This document shows, in pieces, positions 18,145 through 25,475 of a DNA stretch of 41,032 bases. The DNA comes from CAYLNH01 sp964384625 (GTDB lineage Bacteria; Verrucomicrobiota; Lentisphaeria; JABSQK01). Each line of letters starts with the position of its first letter. Position 1 is the stretch's first letter. The notes under the pieces were generated by a model. The model was not told the origin of the DNA, searched no databases, and saw only the letters and a list, made by a program, of their open reading frames with translations. The position numbers and the translations under genes were made by a program. The stretch is taken from contig CAYLNH010000028.1 in NCBI GenBank assembly GCA_964384625.1, forward strand, positions 1-41,032, in the 5' to 3' direction.

Positions 18145-18581
18145 CGTACGTCCTCCCCGGTAGACCGATGCCACGTCGACGGCGGCGTAATCGCCATCAG
18201 CAGCTTTTCGGCCTGGTGATACTTGTCGAGGGCCTCCTGAAACTTCTGCTGCTGAAACAGCTCAAGGCCCTCAGCCATCAGGGTTCGGGCGTAGGCCTGA
18301 TTGCGCCGGCGCCGGATGATCTCGAGGACATGCGCGTCATCAAGCTCCTCCTTCACGGTCGACGATTCAGCCTTCTCCTCGGTCGGTGGTAAGACTGGCA
18401 GCAAGTTGCCGCCCCCGTCGGCAACTTGCCCGTCTCTTGGACCCGGTTGATCCACGTTCCCAAGGTCACTGGGCAGGCGTGCGGATGAACAACCGGTGAG
18501 GAGGAGTAAGGATGCGATGGCAGCTATTGCCGCCACGGCGATGGTAGATCGGATTGGGGGGGCGTTGGTCTCTCTCGTCAT
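18141..18581 (-). CDS. Small TPR-module lipoprotein
   Basis: A 146-residue predicted lipoprotein: MTRETNAPP start, hydrophobic segment, lipobox LLTGC, then a low-complexity Gly/Pro linker. Its C-terminal 60 residues hold a single TPR-like helical module (IIRRRRNQAYARTLMAEGLE, then QEALDKYHQAEKLL) that closely resembles modules in the next gene. A longer frame extends upstream, but the ATG at 18581 overlaps the preceding stop codon as ATGA, and the gene's own stop overlaps the next start in the same way. Both support this start and tight translational coupling. The function is unknown; it may be a partner or partial duplicate of the large VIT/vWA lipoprotein. Confidence 0.75.
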   Translation of the reverse strand: MTRETNAPPIRSTIAVAAIAAIASLLLLTGCSSARLPSDLGNVDQPGPRDGQVADGGGNLLPVLPPTEEKAESSTVKEELDDAHVLEIIRRRRNQAYARTLMAEGLELFQQQKFQEALDKYHQAEKLLMAITPPSTWHRSTGEDVR

Positions 18582-19006
18582 TCTCTCTCTCCCGTCTGCG
18601 GTGAAGTGATGATCTTGGCCGTGAACTTCTGCCCCTGCGAAGTCGCAGCCGTGATCAGTTTGGGTGACAATTCCGGCGCCTTCGCGCCGACAACGCGCAA
18701 GTGCAGGCGGCAAACCCGCACGCGCCCTTTCAAAAGCTGCTCTTTCGACGTACTGAAACCGGCGATGATGATGCGGCCGGCTTTCAGCCCGCGGCGATCG
18801 TAGTACGGCGGCTTGCTGTCGCCTTCGAGACCGACGATCTGGACCTGCTTCGGGTCGTAGCGCAGTTCCATCTGCCAGGCCGCCAACTCATTGTCGCCGG
18901 CGTCAACCACAAGGTTGTAGACCACGAACCGCACTTTTTCGGCGTCGGCCTGACCGCAGGCACAGCTCCCGATCAGGATCAGCAATGCTGTGAGCCAGTA
19001 CCGCAT
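18578..19006 (-). CDS. Secreted cohesin-like domain protein
   Basis: A 142-residue exported protein with an N-terminal signal peptide (MRYWLTALLILIGSCACG). The rest reads as one cohesin-type beta-sandwich: a VVDAGDNELAAWQMELRYDP strand pair, then VQIVGLEGD, PPYYDRRGL, RIIIAGFST and the closing VRVCRLHLRVVG. Cohesins bind dockerins, and the gene immediately upstream encodes a dockerin, so the two products are a likely binding pair. Its ATG shares one base with the preceding stop (TGATG). Assignment to the cohesin fold rests on pattern recognition at low similarity. No lipobox is clearly placed, although cysteines lie near the signal-peptide end. Confidence 0.65.
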   Translation of the reverse strand: MRYWLTALLILIGSCACGQADAEKVRFVVYNLVVDAGDNELAAWQMELRYDPKQVQIVGLEGDSKPPYYDRRGLKAGRIIIAGFSTSKEQLLKGRVRVCRLHLRVVGAKAPELSPKLITAATSQGQKFTAKIITSPQTGERE

Positions 19007-19575
19007 CAGCCGCCCTCCCCGAGTGCAACGATCTCCTGCGCCAGCGCGTCGACATCGCCGCCGTCGACGTTGCCGTCACCGTTGAAATCCCAGTCCCCCG
19101 GGATGGCTTCATGGTCCTCGAGTTTGCGCGCCAGCAACATGGCATCGACAATATCGACCTGGCCGTCGCGATTAATATCCCGGCGCCGGGCGGCCACCGG
19201 CGGCAACGGCCTGGCATCGTCCAGCATGCCGGTCGGGGCGTAGTACCAGAACATCCCAAGGCCGATGATGACCACAGCCGCGGCGGCCCAGGCAACCCGC
19301 TGCCAGACAAGCAAACGCCGGCGTGCGGTCGAGATCAGCGCCGACCGTTCGTCGATGAAGCCAAGGACCTCCTTGTCGGTCTCCGGCGTGGATGCACAGG
19401 GAACCCGGCCGAGATCCAACTCCCCGGAGAAAGCGCCCAGTTGCGCCAGGACCTCCTGACATTGTCGGCACTGCGCGACGTGTTCCTCTACGCCTTCGGC
19501 TGCTTCGTTGGTACGCAGCAACTCCAGTTCCAGGAGGTCCGGGTGCGGATTCCGTTCGGGTTGATTCTCGGCCAT
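19006..19575 (-). CDS. Anti-sigma-like membrane protein with dockerin domain
   Basis: A 189-residue single-pass membrane protein and first gene of the six-gene operon. The cytoplasmic N-terminus has a zinc-finger anti-sigma motif H32-x3-C36-x2-C39 (zf-HC2 type). A membrane helix spans about 94-112. Outside is a type I dockerin with two EF-hand-like calcium loops: D133, N135, D137, D141, D144 and D163, N165, D167, D171, D174. A cohesin-like protein is encoded directly downstream, so the dockerin may sense or recruit it and pass the signal to a sigma factor inside. No sigma factor gene is adjacent, which is unusual for this class. AGGT precedes the ATG by seven bases. Confidence 0.78.
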   Translation of the reverse strand: MAENQPERNPHPDLLELELLRTNEAAEGVEEHVAQCRQCQEVLAQLGAFSGELDLGRVPCASTPETDKEVLGFIDERSALISTARRRLLVWQRVAWAAAAVVIIGLGMFWYYAPTGMLDDARPLPPVAARRRDINRDGQVDIVDAMLLARKLEDHEAIPGDWDFNGDGNVDGGDVDALAQEIVALGEGG

Positions 19576-19613
19576 GGTTCTACCTGTGTTTACCCCCTTA
19601 AGCGGGGCAGATC

Positions 19614-19650
19614 CGGAAAAGGTTCATTGACCCGCAAAAAAAGTTCACGG
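19614..19650 (-). promoter_or_regulatory. Candidate promoter of the dockerin/cohesin/vWA operon
   Basis: On the minus strand TGAAC followed by a T-run occurs twice, 21 bases apart (19647-19643 and 19626-19622), about 50-75 bases upstream of the operon's first ATG. GAAC is the usual -35 core of ECF sigma promoters, so the site could be read by the sigma factor that the first gene restrains. No convincing -10 element is visible. A small hairpin (19651-19667) followed at eight bases by the T-run could instead be a weak terminator for the sulfatase gene. Confidence 0.3.
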
Positions 19651-19784
19651 CAACTCCTTCAGAGTTGCACACCAGCCGCCCGATACCTGGGGTAGGCCTG
19701 GCGGCCAAACCCAGGCTGAACACTGTCACGCCGTCAGCGTAAGAAACGCCCCCCCGGCCGCCGCCCTGTTCACAACGGGTGCTG

Positions 19785-21194
19785 CTATCCGGCGCGACAG
19801 GGCGTATCGCCGACCTGCTTCTGAAGCCGATCCAGCTCGGCGGTCAGTTCTTTGACGACATCGGCATAGACCGGGTCATCATAGACGCTGAACAGCTCGC
19901 AGGGGTCCTTCTCGAGATCGAAAAGTTCCCATTCCGGCTCCTTCGGGTCGTCGATGGCGCCGGCCTGGCCGAGGGCTTCGGCGTAATAGTAGATAAGCTT
20001 GTAGCGCTGCGTGCGCACGCCGTAGTGGGCGTAGACGCCGTGGTGCGCCAGGTGCATCCAGTAGCGGTAGTACATACTCGTCTGCCAGCCTTCCGGCGTC
20101 TTGCCCTGGAACAACGGCCGGCCGCTGCAGCCCTGGAACGACGCGGGGATGTCAACCCCGGCGTAGTCCAGGAAGGTCGGCGCGAAGTCGACGTTCAGGT
20201 AGAAGTCCTGACATACAGACCCCGGCTTGATCTCTTTCGGGTACCGCACGACAAACGGCATGCGCAACGACTCCTCGTACATGAAGCGTTTGTCGTACCA
20301 GCCGTGATCGCCCAGGTAGAACCCCTGGTCGGAGCAGTAGATCACAATCGTGTTCTCGGTCAGTCCGGTTTCATCCAGGTAGTCCAGCAGCCGCCCGATG
20401 TTGTCGTCCACCGAGGCAACACAGCGCAGGTAGTCCTTGATGTAGCGCTGGTACTTCCACTTCTTCACCTCTGCCGCCGACAGCCCTTCGGGAGGCGGGC
20501 CTTTGGTGTCGTTGTCATTCAGGTCGCGATCGATGCGCATCGTCGCGGCCGCCGCGGCGGCGGCGCGGTTGGCATAGTCATCGTCGAACGTGACCGGATA
20601 GGGGATTTCTTCGTCTTCATACATGTCGGCGTGCTTGTCGTCCGGCTCCCAACGTCGATGCGGCGCTTTGTGATGGCAGCACAGCAGGAACGGTTTGTCC
20701 TGGTCGCGGTTCTTCAGCCAGTCCAGGCAGTAGTCGGTGATAATGTCGGTGACATACCCGGGGAACTGCTTCTCTTCGCCCATCTCGATCATGACCGGAT
20801 CGTGATAGGCGCCCTGCCCCGGGAGCACGTTCCAGTAGTCGAACCCCGTCGGCTCGTGCTCCGGCCCGCGGCCCAGATGCCATTTGCCGACGATGGCCGT
20901 TTCGTAGCCGGCCTGCCGCAGCAGCTTCGGGAAGGTCAGAATGCTGTTGTCCATGTGCGTCGCGAGCGTCGTCACCCGGTTGACATGGCTGTAGGTGCCG
21001 GAGAGGATATTGGCCCGACTCGGCGTGCAGATCGAGTTGACGCAGAAACAGTTGTCGAACCGCATGCCTTCGTTGGCAATGCGATCCATATTCGGGGTCC
21101 GGTTGATCTTGCTGTTGTAACAGCTCATGGCGTGCGAGGCATGGTCGTCGGACATGATGAACAGGATGTTCGGGCGTGGGTCTGGCATGTTCAT
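19785..21194 (-). CDS. Sulfatase (formylglycine-dependent, Cys type)
   Basis: A 469-residue alkaline-phosphatase-superfamily sulfatase that should hydrolyse sulfate esters, probably on a sulfated polysaccharide or glycan. The active-site motif is C56-T-P-S-R, with Cys56 as the residue matured to formylglycine. Calcium ligands D16/D17, the GKWHLG segment and the DQGFYLGDHG motif are all present. No signal peptide is visible (MNMPDPRPNILFIMSDDH), so the protein would be cytoplasmic unless the start is misplaced. Met3 at 21188 is a possible alternative start with better Shine-Dalgarno spacing. No maturase gene is nearby. It is divergent from two LamG lipoproteins across a 316-bp gap. Confidence 0.93.
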   Translation of the reverse strand: MNMPDPRPNILFIMSDDHASHAMSCYNSKINRTPNMDRIANEGMRFDNCFCVNSICTPSRANILSGTYSHVNRVTTLATHMDNSILTFPKLLRQAGYETAIVGKWHLGRGPEHEPTGFDYWNVLPGQGAYHDPVMIEMGEEKQFPGYVTDIITDYCLDWLKNRDQDKPFLLCCHHKAPHRRWEPDDKHADMYEDEEIPYPVTFDDDYANRAAAAAAATMRIDRDLNDNDTKGPPPEGLSAAEVKKWKYQRYIKDYLRCVASVDDNIGRLLDYLDETGLTENTIVIYCSDQGFYLGDHGWYDKRFMYEESLRMPFVVRYPKEIKPGSVCQDFYLNVDFAPTFLDYAGVDIPASFQGCSGRPLFQGKTPEGWQTSMYYRYWMHLAHHGVYAHYGVRTQRYKLIYYYAEALGQAGAIDDPKEPEWELFDLEKDPCELFSVYDDPVYADVVKELTAELDRLQKQVGDTPCRAG

Positions 21195-21419
21195 TCCCGG
21201 CTGCTGAGGAATTCTCGTTCGGTCGGTGGATCATCTACAAGGATCCCGGAAAACCGCTTGTCAAGTCGCGTTGCCGGCGACCGGCAGGCACTCGCTCACG
21301 GCGCTCCCGGGGATCTGACCAGCGCTGCCGCCGGACACACACTCCAGGCACCGCGATCTGAGGCGGATGCGACTCTCTCCGGCGCCGGCAGGCGAATGGC
21401 TTCGCGGCGCTGCAGACGG

Positions 21420-21447
21420 TTGCATGACCGGGCCCCCGCACTATATT
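21420..21447 (+). promoter_or_regulatory. Candidate sigma-70 promoter for the LamG lipoprotein pair
   Basis: TTGCAT (21420-21425), a 16-bp spacer and TATATT (21442-21447) lie 64 bases before the chosen ATG. Elsewhere in the 316-bp divergent gap, a minus-strand TTGACA (21264-21259) could serve as a -35 for the sulfatase, but its -10 is poor. I see no gene in the gap. Confidence 0.4.
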
Positions 21448-21510
21448 ACCCGCTCTGGGGCGTGTTGGCTGGCTGGTTGTTTTGAGAAAGGAATGAAAAG
21501 GGTCAGACAT

Positions 21511-23301
21511 ATGCATCGGTATTTCCGATTTTCGCGGGGGATCATGGTGGTCGCCGCCGGCCTGTTGCTCGCGGCCATGCTGCACGGTTGCGGCGGCTGC
21601 AGCAGTGAGTCGGACGGCAACGGCAACGGCACGGGCAACGGCGGCGGCGCCAACGGCGGGAATGACGCCGGCGGCAACGGCACGACACAGGCAGACGACC
21701 TCGCCGTGATCGCCGCGAAACCAGCCGGTCTGGACGCCGTCGACCGCAAGATCATGGAGATCGAGAGACTCGAGAACAACGCGCAATTCAGCCAGGCCCG
21801 CCGACTGACCCGCGAACTGCTCGACGAAATCGCCGACGACCCACGGGAAGCCGATGTCGAAGCCATCCAGCAACGGATCCGCGAAGAAGAGGATGCCGCC
21901 GTCGAGCTGGAGTTTGCCGTCGAGAACCTGACGGCCGAGAGCAGTCAGGCACGGGATGTCGCCCGCGAGCAGATTGCCGATGCCGGGCCTGTCGGGCTGA
22001 TCCTCGTCCGCAAAGCCTTTCGCAACAGCTCCGGCATGCGCCTTCGTCTCGAAGCAACCAGAATCTTCCGCGATAAGGTTGACCCGAACGCCGCCCCGCT
22101 GATCGTCGATGCGTTGAAAACCGTCCCGAACGAGCCGCTGTGGAGCGAGCTGCTCAAAGCATTGACCATCATCATCCAGCGCCACTCGCAGTCGAGTCTG
22201 GATATTGCGACATTGGCGGAATTGCTGGCGGTCGCCGAGACGATGATCAGCCCGCTGCGCGCCCGCATGCTGCGCGCCATCGCCGCCAACTGGGAGTTCG
22301 GCCAACTGAATCGGACCCAGCTCAGCGAGTTGTTCCGCCGCCTGCAGCAGGACACCACCTATGAGAAGCGGAACCTGGCCAGCCTCTTCTGCATTCTCTA
22401 TGTCAAAGCCGCCAACCGCGATGACCAGGCGTTCGCCGACCTGGTCGGCGGGCAGGAACGCCTGCCGTGGCTGCAGAATTATGTCGGCGCCGCGGTGAAA
22501 TCCGAGGATGAGATGATCAGGACCTGGGCCGAACAGATGGGCCCGATGCTGGCACTCGTCGATCTCGTCGCCCTGAAGAAGGGACTCCTGCTGTACTTCG
22601 ACTTCAATGAACCCATCTACCACCCGCGCTATCCCGGCCAGAAACGCCCGATGATCTATTGCCGCGACCAGTCCGGCGAGGAAGTCACCCCCAAGACCCC
22701 GCGCGTCATCCTCAAGGGGGTCCTGCGCGAAAACAGCCGCGTGCCCGGCGCCGACGGCAACGCGATTCGCTTTCAGCCGACCGGTCTCATCGAACTGCCC
22801 GCCAACTGGAAATTCCGGCAGGTCATGAAGACCAGCTACAGCTATGCCGCCTGGATCAAGCCGCAGGGCACCCCCGACGGCACCTCGGCAACCCCTTACT
22901 GGTTGATCATCGGCAAACGCAACGGCGATGTCGGCTTGAAATACCGAACCGGCAATGTCGCCGCGTTTACGCATCGCACCGCGCGTCGTGAAACTGTTAC
23001 CGCCACCGGCACGACCACGATACAAACCGGCCGCTGGCACCACGTGGCCGGCGTTGTCGATGTGAATGCCGGTTCCGTCAAACTCTATGTCAACGGCAAA
23101 CTCGATGCCGAAGGCCAGTTCGAAGCCGGCACCGAAGGCGATCCTGCCATGGGCACGCTCTTCGGCGCCATCGGCGGCGTCTCCACGGACGAGTCGAACC
23201 CGCGCACCTTTGACGGCGTCATCGACGAGGTCCGGATCTACGACCGGGCGATCACTGCGGATGAGGCCTTCGACCTGTATCGGGCGATTCTCCCGAACTG
23301 A
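21511..23301 (+). CDS. LamG-domain lipoprotein, first of a tandem pair
   Basis: A 596-residue predicted lipoprotein (lipobox MLHGC) with a Gly/Asn-rich linker (GNGNGTGNGG). A helical, repeat-like region follows (about 80-350), then a C-terminal concanavalin/LamG domain (about 359-596) with YSYAAWIKPQG, GRWHHVAGVVD, VKLYVNGK and the closing IDEVRIYDRAIT. LamG domains usually bind carbohydrate or surface ligands. The frame opens earlier at 21367, but the ATG at 21511 is preferred because AAGGG lies eight bases upstream and the signal peptide then begins MHRYFRF. The next gene is a paralog 26 bases downstream. The function is unknown beyond a probable envelope ligand-binding role. Confidence 0.82.
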   Translation: MHRYFRFSRGIMVVAAGLLLAAMLHGCGGCSSESDGNGNGTGNGGGANGGNDAGGNGTTQADDLAVIAAKPAGLDAVDRKIMEIERLENNAQFSQARRLTRELLDEIADDPREADVEAIQQRIREEEDAAVELEFAVENLTAESSQARDVAREQIADAGPVGLILVRKAFRNSSGMRLRLEATRIFRDKVDPNAAPLIVDALKTVPNEPLWSELLKALTIIIQRHSQSSLDIATLAELLAVAETMISPLRARMLRAIAANWEFGQLNRTQLSELFRRLQQDTTYEKRNLASLFCILYVKAANRDDQAFADLVGGQERLPWLQNYVGAAVKSEDEMIRTWAEQMGPMLALVDLVALKKGLLLYFDFNEPIYHPRYPGQKRPMIYCRDQSGEEVTPKTPRVILKGVLRENSRVPGADGNAIRFQPTGLIELPANWKFRQVMKTSYSYAAWIKPQGTPDGTSATPYWLIIGKRNGDVGLKYRTGNVAAFTHRTARRETVTATGTTTIQTGRWHHVAGVVDVNAGSVKLYVNGKLDAEGQFEAGTEGDPAMGTLFGAIGGVSTDESNPRTFDGVIDEVRIYDRAITADEAFDLYRAILPN

Positions 23302-23327
23302 CTGCCGATGTTCTATGAGGTGGCAAC

Positions 23328-25019
23328 ATGAAATACTGCATCCTGACTTTGCTCTTCGGCTGCGTGCTGTGGACCGGCTGCAAGAAGGATGGTGACAGCA
23401 ACCGTCCGCCGCCGGAGCCCGCCCCCGAGCGGTCGGAAGACGGCGCAACCACCTCCCTGCCGCCGCCGCCGGAACCGATGCCCGCCGAACTCAAAGAGGC
23501 CATCGAGGACATCCTGGAACTCGAACGCAAGGCGCGCTTCAGCCAGGCCCTGCGGGAAGCGCAGGAGATTCGGCCGCACGTCGAAGCAGCCGAACACCAG
23601 AAGGAAGTCCAGACGATCATCAATCGCCTGGTCGAAGAGGAGTCGGCCGCCGCCGAACTGGAGTACGCCCGGGAAAACCTGGCCAGCAGCAACAGCAGCG
23701 AACGCCGGGTGGCCCGCCAGCAGTTCGTCGACGCCGGCGAAGCCGGGCGCATCATCCTGCGCCGCGTGTTTCAAACCAGCGACAATCCGGCAGAGAAGGA
23801 GGCGGCCGTCGAGATTCTCCGCGATATCGGCAACGCCGAAGACGCCAGAGTGTTCCTGTTTGCCCTCCGCGGCGCGACCCTTCCCGCCCGCCGCCGGCGA
23901 CTCTACCAGACCGTGCAAATTCTGATCGACAAAAACTCGAGCAGCATGAACGAGAAGCTCCTGATCGACGAAATCCTGAAATACGGTACCGGCCTGAGCG
24001 ACCCCGACGAGTCCGCCCGGTTCCGCGTCCTCGGCCGCCACTGGAACTTCCCCAAACTCTCACCCCGCCGCCTCGACGCACGCTTTACCCAGGTCGCCAA
24101 CGACGACAACTTCAGCAAACGCCACATCGTCGAGTACCTCGGGCTGGTCTACCGTAATAAAGCCGGCAGCGACGCGCTGCACTTCGAGGACATGTTCACC
24201 AACGGCGCCGGCAATCTGGGAACTTTGCGCAAGTATGTCCGGAAAGCCAAGGCCAGCGGCAAACCCGGTCTTGTTCGCTGGGCCATGGAACTGCAGCTGC
24301 TCCTCGGCAGCGGCAAACTGTCGATCCCCGGCGGCCGCATCGAATTCTATTTTCCCATGACCGACAGCAAGGCCTCGACCGACAAAAGCGGCCACGGCAA
24401 TGACGGGACGAACCACCGCTTCGATCTCAACCCGGTGGCAGGCGTCCTGAACCAATGCCTGACGTTCACCGGCGATCAGCATATCGACGTCCCCAGCCGC
24501 AACGTCATGAACGCGCACGACGACAGCTATACCTACTCGCTCTGGGTCAACCCCGAAGTCCTGCCGAAACACAAACAGCCGGACCCCTATTATATGTTGA
24601 TGGGCCGGCCGCAACCCCACTCAGGACTGGTCATCACGCGACGCGGTACGCCGGCGTTTCAATACACGGTTATCGGCAAGAAAGCCAGCAAAGAAGTCGC
24701 CTGTGAATCGATCCGACGGCTGAAGCCGGGCCAATGGACCCACCTCGTTGTCGTCGTCGACCGACTCAAGAACGAAGTCCGACTCTACGTCAACGGCGAC
24801 TCCAAAGACCGCCTGCAAATCCGCCGTCACTGGCGCATCGGACCGCGCAAGACCCTGCTGCGCATCGGGGCGGCCTCGCCGCAATCCGACCGGAACAAGT
24901 GCCGCTTCCGCGGCAAACTCGACGAGGTCATCTTCTACAGCCGCGCCCTCGATGAACACGAGATCAAGACGCTCTACTACCTGCCCAAGGTCCGCCAGTA
25001 TTATCAGCAGGGACTCTGA
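23328..25019 (+). CDS. LamG-domain lipoprotein, second of a tandem pair
   Basis: A 563-residue predicted lipoprotein (lipobox VLWTGC) with a Pro/Glu-rich linker (PPPEPAPERSEDG). The helical middle part resembles that of the preceding gene: AAAELEYARENLASS here against AAVELEFAVENLTAE there, both followed by an AR-Q-DAG-G segment. The C-terminal LamG domain (about 335-555) has YTYSLWVNPE, GQWTHLVVVVD, VRLYVNGD and LDEVIFYSRALDE. GAGG lies seven bases before the ATG. The similarity spread along the whole length indicates tandem duplication followed by divergence. The two probably work on related ligands, possibly with the nearby sulfatase. Confidence 0.83.
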   Translation: MKYCILTLLFGCVLWTGCKKDGDSNRPPPEPAPERSEDGATTSLPPPPEPMPAELKEAIEDILELERKARFSQALREAQEIRPHVEAAEHQKEVQTIINRLVEEESAAAELEYARENLASSNSSERRVARQQFVDAGEAGRIILRRVFQTSDNPAEKEAAVEILRDIGNAEDARVFLFALRGATLPARRRRLYQTVQILIDKNSSSMNEKLLIDEILKYGTGLSDPDESARFRVLGRHWNFPKLSPRRLDARFTQVANDDNFSKRHIVEYLGLVYRNKAGSDALHFEDMFTNGAGNLGTLRKYVRKAKASGKPGLVRWAMELQLLLGSGKLSIPGGRIEFYFPMTDSKASTDKSGHGNDGTNHRFDLNPVAGVLNQCLTFTGDQHIDVPSRNVMNAHDDSYTYSLWVNPEVLPKHKQPDPYYMLMGRPQPHSGLVITRRGTPAFQYTVIGKKASKEVACESIRRLKPGQWTHLVVVVDRLKNEVRLYVNGDSKDRLQIRRHWRIGPRKTLLRIGAASPQSDRNKCRFRGKLDEVIFYSRALDEHEIKTLYYLPKVRQYYQQGL

Positions 25020-25076
25020 ATCCCGCCGGCCCGGAATGGCACTTACTTAAGGACCTCCTGAACTACGTTTCCAACC

Positions 25077-25099
25077 GCCACGGAGTTTGTCTCCGTGGC
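25077..25099 (+). terminator. Hairpin after the LamG gene pair
   Basis: GCCACGGAG (25077-25085) pairs perfectly with CTCCGTGGC (25091-25099) around the loop TTTGT, 58 bases after the stop codon. There is no clear U-run, so it may be a terminator or a 3' stabilising structure. Confidence 0.5.
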
Positions 25100-25416
25100 A
25101 GCCGGACAGGAGAATCTGGATCATCCCAAATCTGCTTGAGCAAGCGCCATTCCAAGCTTGTCCGAATCCCTGGAGCTTGGTGAAAAGCCACCGTCGAGAT
25201 CGCGGCGTATACGCTGATCTGTCCGGCAACCAGGCGATCTGTCTGGGCAAACGTCCGACCCAACGCCTGAGGAAGGACTTTGTCAAAGAAGGCGGCTTCA
25301 CAGGACGCCCCTGTCGCGGGCGCAGCGAACACCGGCGCAGAAACCGGCAGTCTCCCATGAGCCAATCTCGGGAAAACTGCGCGAACCCGGTTGCATCGCG
25401 TGTTTTCCGAGCTTTA
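25100..25416. other. Gene-free spacer, no recognised function
   Basis: Roughly 320 bases between the hairpin and the operator of the isomerase gene. Overlapping minus-strand frames of about 100 codons are open (25047-25365), but they lack a ribosome-binding site, family resemblance or a clear preference for one frame. A 10-bp palindrome GCGTATACGC lies at 25205-25214. The stretch could be an eroded gene or a repeat; I cannot say which. Confidence 0.4.
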
Positions 25417-25432
25417 GTTAAAACGTTTTAAC
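25417..25432 (+). promoter_or_regulatory. Perfect 16-bp palindrome, LacI-family-type operator
   Basis: GTTAAAAC-GTTTTAAC is a perfect inverted repeat with a central CG, the typical form of LacI/GalR-family operators. It lies 44 bases before the ATG of the sugar isomerase gene, where a repressor could block transcription of the isomerase-dehydrogenase pair. No pure LacI-type regulator is encoded in the window; the nearest regulator (27517-28674) has a GntR DNA-binding domain, so the cognate protein is probably encoded elsewhere. Confidence 0.65.
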
Positions 25433-25475
25433 TGCTTCGCCGGGAACCGCCTTGAAAACCGAAGGAGATCGCGTC

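Noticed and set aside
21235..23448. 737-codon minus-strand frame opposite the first LamG gene
   Set aside because: Shadow of a gene with signal peptide, lipobox and LamG domain on the plus strand; no motifs of its own.
25047..25365. Overlapping minus-strand frames of about 100 codons that might be a transposase remnant
   Set aside because: No transposase motifs could be found and no terminal repeats flank the stretch.
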